DNA of 64,000 nucleotides from Capitulum mitella. Taxonomy: Eukaryota > Arthropoda > Thecostraca > Pollicipedomorpha > Pollicipedidae. Below, in pieces: positions 48,300 to 59,574 of the stretch (position 1 is its first letter; each line of letters opens with the position of its first letter). The translations under genes were made by a program, and so were the position numbers. The stretch spans positions 4,501,301-4,565,300 of the forward strand of contig CP099854.1 in NCBI GenBank assembly GCA_030062745.1, given 5' to 3'. The notes beneath the pieces were generated by a model that was given only the letters and a program-made list of their open reading frames with translations, searched no databases and was not told the DNA's origin.

Positions 48300-48650
48300 T
48301 AGACTGCTCGTTAGACTGCCGCTGTAGGATGTGCTGTAGATTGTCAGACCGCGGCCTGTAGGGTGTAATGTAGACTGCTTGTCAGACCGCGGTCTGTAAG
48401 GTGTACCGTAGATTGTCTGTCAGACCGCGGTCTGTAAGGTGTACCGTAGACTGTCTATCAGACCGCCGCCTGTAAGGTGTACCGTAGATTGTCTGTCAGA
48501 CCGCGGCCTGTAAGGTGTACCGTAGATTGTCTGTCAGACCGTGGCCTGTAGGGTGTACCGCAGACTGTCTGTCGGACCGCGGCCTGTAGGGTGTACCGTA
48601 GATTGTTTATCAGACTGCAGCACGTAGCGTGTACCGTCACGCAGCACGTC
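48300..48650 (+). repeat. 38-bp tandem repeat, about eight copies
   Basis: The unit is gtagattgtctgtcagaccg plus cggcctgtaaggtgtacc. Copies are well conserved in the middle and decay at both edges. The first two copies are shorter. Confidence 0.9.
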
Positions 48651-50147
48651 GACTGTCCGCCAGACCGCGGTCTGTAGGGTCTACTGTCCGTGACAGTCGG
48701 CTGCAGACTGCGTTATGTCCGGCAGACCACAGCTGGGAGGGCCGTAATCCCGTGATGTACGGGACAGGCCAGCAGACGCCACTGCGCCCAGCTTCACAGC
48801 GTTCCGCCTTCCACGCTTCGATCCACACGCCGCAGCAGCGCGAGACGGCAGCGTGATATCGTTTACTTCGACAGTCCATTCATGGGCAGCACGAGCACAG
48901 TTCTATCAAATTTCAACACACGCAAGGTACATCAACGACTGGCAGCTGCCGGCAGCTGCCGGCCGCTGCCGGCCGGCAGCTGCCGCCACCCGGCTCGGCG
49001 CGCCGCCACGCACCGGTACTGACGCTGATAACTGACGCTCCACCAGCCGGCGCACGCGCGCCGCACCGCCAGGCGCACGTCCAGGCCTCGCGCAGGAACC
49101 GCCCGGCGCGGACGCCGAGTCGGCGCAGGGCCGACAGACGCGAGCGCAGGCCGACACGCGGCCGCGGAAATTCAGCTCGGTCGCGGCGCCGGCCGGCCGG
49201 CCGCCGCTGCAGCTGCCGCCGAATAAAAACACTCGCAGTGCGGCGCGGAGTCGCCGGCGGCCGGCTAAAACCCGGCCCCGCGGACGCGCCGCCGCCGCCG
49301 CCGGACGGGCGGCGGCTTCGTTGATTGCGGTCAGCAGGATCAGCATGATCAGCAGGATCAGCAGGATCGCTGACGAACGGCTCAGCGCCGCGCGACCTCT
49401 CGTCAGACTGCCGGCAGACCACGCCGTCACCGACCAGACCACACTTCGGCGGGGCCGGTCACCGCAGCCACGCCGTCCCAGACCTCGCCAGGTCAGACCA
49501 GACCAGACCGCGCTGGGCCGGCACATCGCAGACCGGACCCGAACCGACCAGACTGCATACAGGCCAGACCGGACTGCGCAGGACCAGACCAGGCCAGACC
49601 GAAGGGCCAGACCATACTGGACCGGACCGGACCGGCTCAGAGAGCGGACAAACCGGTCCGGAACAAACGTGGCCATGTCAGGCTAAACCAGACCAGCACC
49701 ACATCAGGCCGGGATGGCACAACGACCAAACCAGGCCATTTCAACGGCCAAGCCAAGTTATACAAGACTGGCGCCTTCACCAGACCATTCCATACCAGAC
49801 CACAGTAAGCCATGCCACGCCCCACCCGCCAGACCAGACCACAGCAGACCGGGCCGTGTCAGTCCAGACGAGGCCGACACAGACCCAGCAGTCCCTCGGC
49901 CACCGCACCACAGCCATAAAGCGGACTTCATCAGCCGCCCGGCCCCGGGCCGGCCAGACCAGCCGACCGCCGGACGCCGCGGGCGGGCCGTCCCCGTCCT
50001 ACACTCGTCCGGTCTGCCCGGCCGCGCCGCCGCCGCCGCAGCGCCAGGCGACGACCGACCGCCGCAGCGCCGCCCGGCGCCCGGCGCCACAACCGCTGTT
50101 TGGCACACTCCTCGGCAGATGGCTCTGCCGTCGGCCGCCGCCGCGGC
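48651..50147. other. GC-rich region downstream of IGBP1 with degenerate accagacc repeats
   Basis: From about 49,400 to 49,870 the words cagaccagacc and ggccagacc recur irregularly. Before that (48,940-49,320) lies a CpG-dense, cggccgg-rich block. Long minus-strand frames (256 and 169 codons) are Arg/Ala/Ser-rich and have no domain. This would hold the IGBP1 3' UTR, but no AATAAA on the minus strand was found close to the stop codon. Confidence 0.45.
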
Positions 50148-50258
50148 CTAGCTCCGGTTGTAGCGGTTGCCCTCGCCGCGCCGGTGGTCGTCCTTGTAGT
50201 CGTCCCACTGGCGCGCCTTGGCGAGCGCGGCCGGGTCGTCCCGCTCCAGCCGCTCCTC
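50148..50258 (-). CDS. IGBP1: IGBP1 exon 7 (terminal)
   Basis: Residues 316-351 and a TAG stop. The acceptor gcctcag|GAGGAG follows a pyrimidine-rich stretch. It encodes EERLERDDPAALAKARQWDD and the hallmark C-terminus YKDDHRRGEGNRYN, the equivalent of human WKDTHPRGYGNRQN. Confidence 0.95.
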   Translation of the reverse strand, partial: EERLERDDPAALAKARQWDDYKDDHRRGEGNRYNRS

Positions 50259-53200
50259 CTGAGGCGGCCGGGAGGCGTCATCGAGCCGCAAACTGACGGT
50301 CCCGCACACAGACATACTGACGGCCCCGCACAGACAAACTGACGGCCCCGCACAGACAAACTGGCGGCCCCACACCTACAAACTGACGGTCCCACACCTA
50401 CAAACTGGCGGCCCCTCACAGACAAACTGACACACCGACAAACTGACGGTCCCGCACACCGACAAACTGGCGGCCCCGCACACCGACAAACTGACGATCC
50501 CACACAGACAAACCGACACACCGACAAACTGACGATCCCACACAGACAAACTGACGGCCCCACACCTACAAACTGACGGCCCCTCACAGACAAACTGGCG
50601 GCCCCGCACAGACAAACTGGCGGCCCCACACCTACAAACTGACGGTCCCACACCTACAAACTGACGGCCCCTCACAGACAAACTGGCGGCCCCGCACAGA
50701 CAAACTGACGGTCCCACACAGACAAACTGACGGTCCCGCACACCGACAAACTGACGGTCCCGCACACCGACAAACTGACGGTCCCGCACACCGACAAACT
50801 GACGGTCCCACACAGACAAACCGACACACCGACAAACCGACGATCCCACACAGACAAACTGACACACCGACAAACTGACGGTCCCACACACCTACAAACC
50901 GACGATCCCGCACACCGACAAACTGACGATCCCGCACACCGACGAACTGACGGTCCCTCACAGACAAACCGACACACCGATTAACTGACGGTCCCACACA
51001 GACAAACCGACACACCGATTAACTGACGGTCCCGCACCTACAAACTGGCGGCCCCACACACCGATTAACTGACGGTCCCGCACAGACAAACCGACACACC
51101 GACAAACCGACGATCCCACACAGACAAACTGACGCACCGACAAACTGACGGTCCCACACACCTACAAACCGACGACCCCGCACACCGACAAACTGACGAT
51201 CCCGCACACCGACGAACTGACGGTCCCTCACAGACAAACCGACACACCGATTAACTGACGGTCCCACACAGACAAACCGACACACCGATTAACTGACGGT
51301 CCCGCACCTACAAACTGGCGGCCCCACACACCGATTAACTGACGGTCCCGCACAGACAAACCGACACACCGATTAACTGACGGCCCCACACCGACAAACT
51401 GACGGTCCCACACAGACAAACCGACACACCGATTAACTGACGGTCCCACACCGACAAACTGACGGTCCCACACAGACAAACCGACACACCGACAAACTGA
51501 CGGTCCCACACAGACAAACCGACACACCGATTAACTGACGGTCCCACACAGACAAACCGACACACCGATTAACTGACGGTCCCACACAGACAAACCGACA
51601 CACCGATTAACTGACGGTCCCACACCGACAAACCGACACACCGATTAACTGACGGTCCCACACAGACAAACCGACACACAGACAAACTGACGGTCCCACA
51701 CAGACAAACTGACACACCGATTAACTGACGGTCCCGCACAGACAAACCGACACACCGATTAACTGACGGTCCCTCACAGACAAACCGACACACCGACAAA
51801 CTGACGGTCCCACACAGACAAACTGACACACCGATTAACTGACGGTCCCTCACAGACAAACCGACACACCGACAAACCGACGATCCCGCACAGACAAACC
51901 GACACACCGACAAACTGACGGCCCCACACAGACAAACCGACACACCGATTAACTGACGGTCCCACACAGACAAACCGACACACCGATTAACTGACGGTCC
52001 CACACAGACAAACCGACACACCGATTAACTGACGGTCCCACACAGACAAACCGACACACCGATTAACTGACGGTCCCTCACAGACAAACCGACACACCGA
52101 TTAACTGACGGTCCCACACAGACAAACCGACACACAGACAAACTGACGGTCCCACACAGACAAACCGACACACCGATTAACTGACGGTCCCTCACAGACA
52201 AACCGACACACCGATTAACTGACGGTCCCACACAGACAAACCGACACACAGACAAACTGACGGTCCCACACAGACAAACTGACACACCGATTAACTGACG
52301 GTCCCGCACAGACAAACCGACACACCGATTAACTGACGGTCCCTCACAGACAAACCGACACACCGACAAACTGACGGTCCCACACAGACAAACTGACACA
52401 CCGATTAACTGACGGTCCCTCACAGACAAACCGACACACCGACAAACCGACGATCCCGCACAGACAAACCGACACACCGACAAACTGACGGCCCCACACA
52501 GACAAACCGACACACCGATTAACTGACGGTCCCGCACAGACAAACCGACACACCGACAAACTGACGGTCCCACACAGACAAACCGACACACCGATTAACT
52601 GACGGTCCCTCACAGACAAACTGACGGTCCCACACAGACAAACCGACACACCGATTAACTGACGGTCCCTCACAGACAAACCGACACACCGATTAACTGG
52701 CGGCCCCACACCGACAAACTGACGATCCCACACAGACAAACCGACACACCGATTAACTGGCGGCCCCACACCGACAAACTGACGGTCCCGCACAGACAAA
52801 CCGACACACCGACAAACTGACGGTCCCACACAGACAAACCGACACACCGACAAACTGACGGTCCCTCACAGACAAACTGACAGCCGCACACAGAGGAACC
52901 GACGTTTTCGGCCACCATACTCAATGACACCGACAGGCACCTGCAGTGCGATTGGCGCTTACAGGAAAATCATCATCACTGCGAATGGTGGTAACCCCTG
53001 CGATGTCCACACCTGTTTTAAAACCTTCACCACACCAACACAAGGCGAAGCAGTCAGAGCAAATCAGTGGCAGAGTGTGTGGCGCAAGATTTAAGCACCA
53101 ACCGAAATCACGCGAATCGAAGCAGAACCAAGAACCAAGACAAGGAAAGACTGACACTGACTCCAGCAATGTATTCTTTTGCAGCAACCTGTCACTCTCC

Positions 53201-56200
53201 AAAATAACGAAGCCTTGGTGGCCAAGCCTGCCCTCCAGCACGGCTGGAGGGACTGCCCGTAGCGGACCAGACCGGCCTGTGGGGCAGCTGTCCTAACCTC
53301 GAGCTGTCCGCTGGGGACCACACCGGCCCGTGGAGCAGCTGACTCACCTCGAGTTGGGCTCTGGCCTCGCCGTCCATCTGCTGGTCGCCGGCCGCCGGCG
53401 GCGGCAGCTGCCCCGGCCGCTGACCGGGCCCCGGCATCCTGTCACAGGTCAGCAGAGGTCACTCACTGTCACAGGCCAGCGCAGGTCAGTCACTGGCACA
53501 GACCAATAGAGGTCAGTCACCGTCACAGGCCAACAGAGGTCTGTCGCCGTCACAAGTCAGCAGAGGTCACTCACTGTCACAGATCGGCAAGGTTCAGTCA
53601 CTGTCACAGGTCAACAGAGGTCACTCACTGTCACAGGCCAGCGCAGGTCAGTCACTGGCACAGACCAATAGAGGTCAGTCACCGTCACAGGCCAACAGAG
53701 GTCTGTCGCCGTCACAAGTCAGCAGAGGTCACTCACTGTCGCAGATCAGCAGGGTTCAGTCACTGTCACAGGTCAACAGAGGTCACTCACTGTCGCAGGT
53801 CAGCAGGGGTCAGCCACTGTCACAGGTCAACAAGGGTCACTCAATGGCACAGGTCGACAGAGGTCAGTCACTGTCGCAGGTAAGCAGAGGCCAATTAATG
53901 ACACAGGCCAACAAAGGTCACTTGCTATGATAGGTCACCTTACCAAATCAGAAACATCCCAGCAGTCAACTCAGCAGATCAGTCATCATCCCAGGTCGGC
54001 AACACCTGGTGCCAGCGCTATTACCTCCGGGCAATTCACAGTTTCAAAACCGCAGAACTGATGTTATTAAACAATTGTTGACTGCCTTTTCAGTTTATCC
54101 CAAACCGTACAACACATGGGACTGGGTTCATTCTTCAACCTTAGCAGAACGAACTGCAACGACCCTGAGCGGGCCACCGAGTGGAACCACATCTAGAAGA
54201 ATTTGGCTCCGGAACCGAGCCGTCAACGTTCCGAGACTTCCCACTGATAACCCAGGCCGCTACATGGCCGCCCCAGCGGTCTGGGCGACCCCCTCCCACC
54301 CCGGCCCCGTCTGGGGACAGACCAGCCCCGGCGACGACAACTGAGAGCCCGCAGCCAGAGGTCAGCGCGACTGCCTGCCGAACAACCCCGACACGGGCCG
54401 ACCACGTCACACACCCCCCCCCCTCTCCTCGCCACACACAGACAGACAGACAGACTCACAGTCCGTCCCTGACGCGTTGTTCGTAGAACTCTTCGACGGA
54501 CATGGTGGGCAGGCTGCTGTAGCCGGCGCCGAACACGGCCGCCTCCAGCTTCGTCCTGGTGATGACGACCGGCCGCAGCGGCGGCGGCGGCGGCGCGGCC
54601 CGCTCCTCCTCCGCCGGCGGTCCGCCCCTAGAGCAGCACGGTCAGACAACGCACGGTCAGACAACACACCGTCAGACAACACACCGCCAGACAACACACC
54701 GTCAGGCAAGACACCGTCAGACGGCACACCACCAGACAACACACCGTCAGACAATACACCGTCAGACAACACACCGTCAGACAATACACCGCCAGACAAC
54801 ACACCGTCAGACAACACACCGCCCGACAACACACCGTCAGACAACACAATGTCAGACAACACACCGCCAGACAACACACTGTCAGACAACACACCGTCAG
54901 ACAACACATCCGCCAGACAACACACCGCCAGACAACACACCGTCAGACGACACACCGTCAGACAACACACCGTCAGATAACACACCGTCAGACGACACAC
55001 CGTCAGACGACACATCGCCAGACAACACACCGCCAGACAACACACCGCCAGATAACACACCGCCAGACAACACAATGTCAGACAACACACCGTCAGACAA
55101 CACACCGTCAGACAATACACCGCCAAACAACACACCGTGAGACAATATACCGTCAGGCAACACAGCGTCAGACGGCACACCGTCAGACAATACACCATCA
55201 GACAACACATCGTCAGACAATACACCGTCAGACAACACACCGTCACACAACACGGGCAGACAACACTGTCAGACAACACAATGCCAGACAATACACCGCC
55301 AAACAACACACCATGAGACAACATACCGTCAGAGAACACAGCGTCAGACGGCACACCGTCAGACAACACACCGTCAGACAATACATCGCCAGACAACACA
55401 CCGTCACACAACACGGGCAGACAACACACCGCCAGACAATACACCGCCAAACAACACACCATGAGACAACATACCGTCAGACAACACAGCGTCAGACGGC
55501 ACACCGTCAGACAACACACCGTCAGACAATACATCGCCAGACAATACATCGCCAGACAACACACCGTCAGACAATACATCGCCAGACAACATACCGTCAG
55601 ACAACACAGCGTCAGACAGCACACCGCCATACAACACACTGTCAGACAACATACCGTCAGACAACATATCGCCAGACAACACACCGTCCGACAGCACATC
55701 GTCAGACAACAGAGCGTCAGACGGCACACCGTCAGATAACACACCATCAGACAGCATACCGCCAGACAACACGTCACGCAGCACTGTCAGACAACACGCT
55801 GCCGGAAAACTCCGTCAGCGGTCACACAACATCGTGACGCAAAACAGCCAGACAACACCGTCAACAGCCACACACGATCACACAACCCCGTTACAGAACA
55901 CGCCGTCGGGCAGCACCGTCACACAACGCACCATCAGACGTCACAAAACACACCGTCAGAAAACGCCGTCACCGGTCACACAACACTGGCAGACAACACC
56001 GTCAGTGGTCAGAAAACACCGGCAGGCAAGGCCGTCAGCAATCAGACAACAGTCTCAGCGGCCGGCCCAGACTGGTGATAACCAGCAGAAAGACCAACGG
56101 TGGGAAGTAACGACAGGTTCAAATGTTACAGCGTGCCGTTTTAGTTTTGGACAGAACGACTCTTATACACCTGAAGAACTGTCTCGGAGCACCTGCATTA

Positions 56201-59164
56201 GATGTCAACACTGATGAGTGATGTGAGTATCGAGTACACGTATTAGACGGCGATGCACGTTAACCGAAATCAACTAAAATATAAGGCGGTCGATGCTACA
56301 TTTGACAAAACGCACGTCAAAAATCAGAAATCCTATTTAGCACTTCAGGGATCCCTGACAAGATACGAACGTCACCCTGAGCGTAGTGTTCACCGACAGA
56401 GAAGCCTCACTGAAAGAAGACCACGTTCACTCCCAAGTGACAACCGAACGGACCGCCGCACCACACCGCTGCGACGTGGAAACAACAGCCCAAGGAGAAG
56501 ACTGATTCCCCGTCCAAGGAAAGGTCCAGAGGTCCCGGCCCGAACAGGACGGCTGGGTAGTCTCAATCGACCGCGCCGTCAACACGACCGACTGTCGCGC
56601 GCCGCCGCCGCCGCCGCCGCAGCGGTCCACCCACCTGCTCTTCAGCTGCTGCATGTGCTCCAGGATCGGCTTCTCAAGCTGCAGGCTGTTGAGCTCGGCC
56701 ACGGCGCGGCCGATCGCCTGCTTCAGCAGGGTCAGGTGGAACGTCCGCACCGTCTCCTCGTCCGGACTGGGCCGGTCCATGGCCTCCTGTCGGCACCGTC
56801 AGGAGGTACAGTCTCTGACACACACCGGGACACCGCCACGAGGTACAGTCTCTGACAGAGACTGTGCCTCTGCCTGGGTACGGTCAGGACACTGCAAGGA
56901 GGACAGATTCTGGCACAGACCAGGACAGTCAGGAGATGCTGTCTCTGACAGAGACCAGAACACCGTCAGCAGGGACAGTCCGGCAGACACCAGGGCACTG
57001 TCAGGAATTACAGTCGTCCACAGACACCGTGACATCATCAGGAGGTACAGTCTGCAGAAACCGGGACACGACCAGGTGTTTCCTGCAGAGATCAGGACCC
57101 GTTCACGAGATGCAGTGTCCTGCACACATTGGCACGGCCGACAGGTGCAACCAAAACACAACCGCGGCCGAGGCTACAGCTGCAATCTCTCTGACCCTGA
57201 CCCACAACCCGGCCTCCTGAGTGACGGACCCTGATCCACATCAGCCTGCAGTACTGCCTCGGACTTACACCGTCAAGTCTCTCGACCTTGACCCAGTGAG
57301 CCGCAGTACAGTCTCTGACCTAAACCGTACTTTCCATCTGACCCGCACCACATCGACCCTCCAACCTGCCGTGGATCAGCGAGACCACCTCTAACTCCGA
57401 CAACACCGTCCCCCTGGCACACAGCACCAGCCCCTCCTGCCCACTGCGTCCGTCCCCCCGACCCACAGCATCAACAGTCCCCGACCCACCGCCCCCTCCT
57501 ATCCCCCTTCGGTCAGCCGGCGACGGTCACCTGCAGCGCGGCCAGCTGCCTGTCGAGCTCCTTCTGCTCGCGGTAGCGCCGCAGCCGCTCCTCTCGCTGT
57601 TTCGACATGGTGGCCAGGTCGCGCATGGTGGGCGGCCGCGGCTGGCGCGCCGGCTCGGCGGCCGCCTGCTCGTGCCTGTCGGGCGGGATCTCCTGCTCGG
57701 TGAGGCCGTAGTCGCGGCACCGCTGCAGGAAGTCCCGGTAGTAGACCTCGGCTATGCTGATCACCTGGCGGCCGCCGGCACCAGTCAGGCGGGCGACGCG
57801 GGCAGCCGGCAGTACACGGAAGACGGGGACGCGGCAGACGGGGGGGGGGACGCACAGACGGGAGAACACGGAAGACGGGGGACGCGGCAGACGAGGGGAT
57901 GCAGTCGAGGCAAGACGAAATGCGGCGGTCGAAAGCGTGCGTGTGCTCGACTGTGAGTCGGTTCTGATCGATTCTCAACCGAGCTGGGCACTGCGCGCTT
58001 GCGGCGTGAATCACAGGCAGAACGGATTCCGCTGAAAACCGCAGCGGAAACCCCAGCCGGAATCGAACCGCCGACCGATACTCAAGACCCGGGGAGGGGG
58101 ACTCTCAGACCACCCTGCAGCCGGCCAGCGACCGCCGGCCTCACCCACCTGCAGCCGGTCGGGGTGCGCCAGTTTGCAGGTGAGCTCGCCCAGCAGGGCG
58201 GGCAGCAGGAGGAACCGCAGAGCTCCCGTTGACACCTCGTCGGCCGCCTCGTTCCGAGAGAAGAGGCCGGCCGCCGAGACGCCGCGCGTCACCTCCTCCA
58301 GGCCGGCGATCGCCGCGCGCACCGTCTCCTGCGGCCGCGCGCCGGCCGTCAGTCGGCCCGCCGACGCACGGGCGAAAAGGCGCCCGCGGCTGGGATCGAA
58401 CCCGTGACCTTTCGGTTCGGGCGCACTTACGGGTCCGGAGGGACGATGGATGCAGGAACTGATTTCATGATCTTGTGAAATGGAAGTGGAGAGATGCAGT
58501 GAAAATCGAAGCACAAAGGTATAAACGTGTTTTGAAGGAGGCAATATCACACCTGAAAACCGTGGCTTTCAAACTTTGGCCCAATGTTGCATCGCTGACT
58601 TCCGCATCTTCCCGGCAATACTGTAAATCGTGCAACATCTCCATTACATGAGGATGAAACACAAACCTGCATGCTCATCACACCAACAACAAAAGGTATA
58701 TCACAACCACCATAGAGCATCCCCTCAAACCATAATCTGCACACCATATTTTTTTTTTCACTGAATGTCCGTATTTCGTAAGCCTTCACTAAGTACTTCG
58801 TCTCCGTGAAGGATTTTCCGGAGGAAGTGTCACACCTCGCAGTCCGCTGCCCCGGATTCCAATCTCTCTCCACGGCCGGGCGCCAGCCTATTAGTTCCAC
58901 TTCAGCACAGGAAACCCCAAAACGAGCGCAAATCACTCGACCACCAACCGACAACACACAAAACCCAGGCGCAGCGTCGTCTTCCGGCGGGCGCCAGCGC
59001 CGTGGACCAGCCGTGACGCCGTGGCCACGCTTCCCGCGCCTCACCTGCAGGCCCTCGTCGCCGGCCGCCGCCGTCGAGTCCTTCACCTCGGCGTACAGCT
59101 TCATGCAGCGGTCCAGCTGCTGGGCCAGCGACCCCTGGCCGTCGGGCTCCTGGCTGCTGGCCAT
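50148..59164 (-). CDS. IGBP1: Immunoglobulin-binding protein 1 / alpha4 (TAP42 family), complete seven-exon gene
   Basis: This is the regulatory partner and chaperone of the catalytic subunits of PP2A-type phosphatases (PP2A, PP4, PP6), acting in the cytosol downstream of TOR signalling in animals and yeast (family knowledge). The coding exons are 59,164-59,045; 58,328-58,149; 57,764-57,531; 56,786-56,635; 54,627-54,460; 53,438-53,348; 50,258-50,148. All six introns are GT-AG, with phases 0,0,0,2,2,0, and the joined frame is 351 aa (human protein about 339). Family landmarks include GLFSRNE (residues 61-67), the basic helix QREERLRRYREQKELDRQL in exon 3, which corresponds to the QRYKQKKELEHRL helix near the phosphatase-binding region, DEETVRTFHL in exon 4, VFGAGYSSLPTMSVEEFYEQ (260-279) and the C-terminal ARQWDDYKDDHRRGEGNR (330-347). 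The start was chosen because the ATG at 59,164 gives a normal N-terminus, while the upstream in-frame extension is repeat-derived. Codon use is very GC-rich. Confidence 0.95.
50290..52890 (-). repeat. Large minisatellite filling IGBP1 intron 6 (38-bp composite unit)
   Basis: The main unit is 38 bp, made of a 22-bp half (gacggtcccacacagacaaa plus two bases) and a 16-bp half (gacacaccgattaact or gacacaccgacaaact). Near 50,290-51,000 the 22-bp type prevails. Longer-range copies exist with offsets of 270 bp (50,891 against 51,161) and 570 bp (51,721 against 52,291, equal to 15 units). Numerous long minus-strand frames here are artefacts of a unit that lacks stops in those registers. Confidence 0.95.
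53348..53438 (-). CDS. IGBP1: IGBP1 exon 6
   Basis: The last base of codon 285 through residue 315. The acceptor tgacag|GATGCC and donor ctcgag|gtgagt are both strong. The encoded MPGPGQRPGQLPPPAAGDQQ linker is poorly conserved, as the corresponding Gln/Glu-rich part of the family also is. Confidence 0.88.
53440..53935 (-). repeat. 27-bp minisatellite in IGBP1 intron 5, with 162-bp higher-order period
   Basis: The unit is cagcagaggtcactcactgt plus cacaggc. A block of several variant units at about 53,478 recurs at about 53,640, an offset of 162 bp or six units. It begins immediately beside the exon 6 acceptor, so the repeat supplies the intron's 3' end. Confidence 0.9.
54460..54627 (-). CDS. 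IGBP1: IGBP1 exon 5
   Basis: The end of codon 229 through residue 284, plus two bases of codon 285. The acceptor is ctctag|GGGCGG and the donor gacggact|gtgagt (consensus). It contains a proline run (PPPPP) and then the family signature FGAGYSSLPTMSVEEFYEQ. The proline-rich linker is likely an expansion of a GCC tract. Confidence 0.95.
54640..55790 (-). repeat. 15-bp minisatellite in IGBP1 intron 4
   Basis: About 75 units of acaacacaccgtcag with variants (accgccag, atcgtcag, agcgtcag). Because 15 is a multiple of 3, all six frames stay open or closed throughout. This yields a 456-codon pentapeptide-repeat frame on - and 193/174-codon frames on +, none of which has gene evidence. Confidence 0.95.
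56635..56786 (-). CDS. IGBP1: IGBP1 exon 4
   Basis: Residues 179-228 plus two bases of codon 229. The acceptor is gacag|GAGGCC and the donor gagcag|gtgggt, phase 2. The sequence EETVRTFHLTLLKQAIGRAV corresponds to the human ERVREYYLLHLQRWIDISL helix. The ORF reads on past the donor into a (gccgcc)n tract, which is intronic. Confidence 0.92.
56790..57090 (-). repeat. Degenerate caggaggtacagtctctgaca repeat in IGBP1 intron 3
   Basis: About seven diverged units of roughly 40 bp, each with a cagtct(c/g)-gacag core and a gacac-gtcagga segment. They fill the acceptor-proximal part of intron 3. Confidence 0.75.
57531..57764 (-). CDS. IGBP1: IGBP1 exon 3
   Basis: Residues 101-178. The acceptor is gccag|GTGATC and the donor ctgcag|gtgacc (a weaker +5 context than the other donors), phase 0. 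It encodes AEVYYRDFLQRCRDYGL and the Arg/Lys-rich helix that in mammals contributes to binding the PP2A catalytic subunit. If not spliced here, the frame stops five codons later at 57,513. Confidence 0.92.
58015..58110 (-). repeat. tRNA-derived SINE fragment in IGBP1 intron 2
   Basis: On the minus strand a near-consensus pol III B box, ggttcgattcc (58,059-58,069), is preceded by a poor A-box-like tggtctgagag. No intact cloverleaf can be drawn, so this is a SINE head or tRNA pseudogene, not a tRNA. Confidence 0.45.
58149..58328 (-). CDS. IGBP1: IGBP1 exon 2
   Basis: Residues 41-100. The acceptor ccgcag|GAGACG and donor ctgcag|gtgggt are both phase 0. It encodes the most conserved N-domain part, including LFSRNE and STGALRFLLLPALLGELT, which matches the human STDLKYLLVPAFQGALT segment. 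Confidence 0.93.
58380..58460 (-). repeat. tRNA-derived SINE fragment in IGBP1 intron 1, close to the exon 2 acceptor
   Basis: The minus strand carries gaaaggtcacgggttcgatccc (B box at 58,392-58,403) with the typical variable-loop/T-arm look of a tRNA. The acceptor stem and D-arm are decayed. A third, weaker B-box-like word lies at about 58,850. The fragment ends only about 64 nt before exon 2. Confidence 0.5.
59045..59164 (-). CDS. IGBP1: IGBP1 exon 1
   Basis: Residues 1-40, starting MASSQEPDGQGSLAQQLDRC and ending at GLQ. The donor is ctgcag|gtgagg, phase 0. The N-terminal helix 'LDRCMKLYAEV' corresponds to the family's opening L-E-G--L---V helix. The open frame continues upstream without a stop through an 11-bp repeat, which is why the exact start is inferred. 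Confidence 0.85.
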
Positions 59165-59204
59165 GCCGGCGCCGGCTGCGCACCGCCCGCCGCTACTGGG
59201 CAGA

Positions 59205-59515
59205 GTCGCGCGCCGAGTCACGCGCCGAGTCACGAGCCATATCAAGGGCTGAGTTATACAAAGAGTTACACACCGAGTAGCGCATCGAGTCACGCGCCGA
59301 GTCCCACGCCGAGTCACGCACCGAGTCGCGCGGCGAGTCACGCCGAGTCACGAGCCATGTCACGGGCTCAGTTATGCACAGAGTTACACACCGAGTCGCG
59401 CATCGAGTCACGCGCCGAGTCACGCTCCGAGTCAGGCGCCATTCCACGCGCTGAGTTACGCGCCGTGTCACGCGCCGAATCATAAACCGAGTTACGCAGA
59501 GTCACGCGCCGAACC
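59205..59515 (-). repeat. 10-11-bp repeat (cgagtcacgcgc) directly upstream of the IGBP1 start
   Basis: Degenerate copies of cgagtcacgcgc/cgagtcacg run from about 40 bp before the ATG. The frame encoding (T/R)RR(V/A)TR-like peptides continues into the coding exon without a stop but is repeat-derived. It would lie in the 5' UTR or core promoter. Confidence 0.85.
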
Positions 59516-59574
59516 ATGCCTGTCAGTAGCCCAGTCACACAGGTGACGTGTGGTAGCAACTGAGTCTCAAACAT

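Noticed and set aside
50376-52930. Series of Cys/Val-rich ORFs (VCLCG..., LSVRDRQ...) on the minus strand
   Set aside because: They derive from the 38-bp intron 6 satellite, appear in more than one frame, and lie between two well-supported IGBP1 exons.
54407-55777. 456-codon minus-strand ORF of pentapeptide repeats, the longest frame in the window
   Set aside because: It is the translation of a 15-bp minisatellite inside IGBP1 intron 4. Since 15 is divisible by 3, any stop-free unit gives a long frame. Several overlapping frames on both strands are equally open.
58380-58460. Functional tRNA gene
   Set aside because: A good B box but no acceptor stem, no clear A box and no foldable D-arm. 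It is better explained as a SINE or tRNA-derived fragment.
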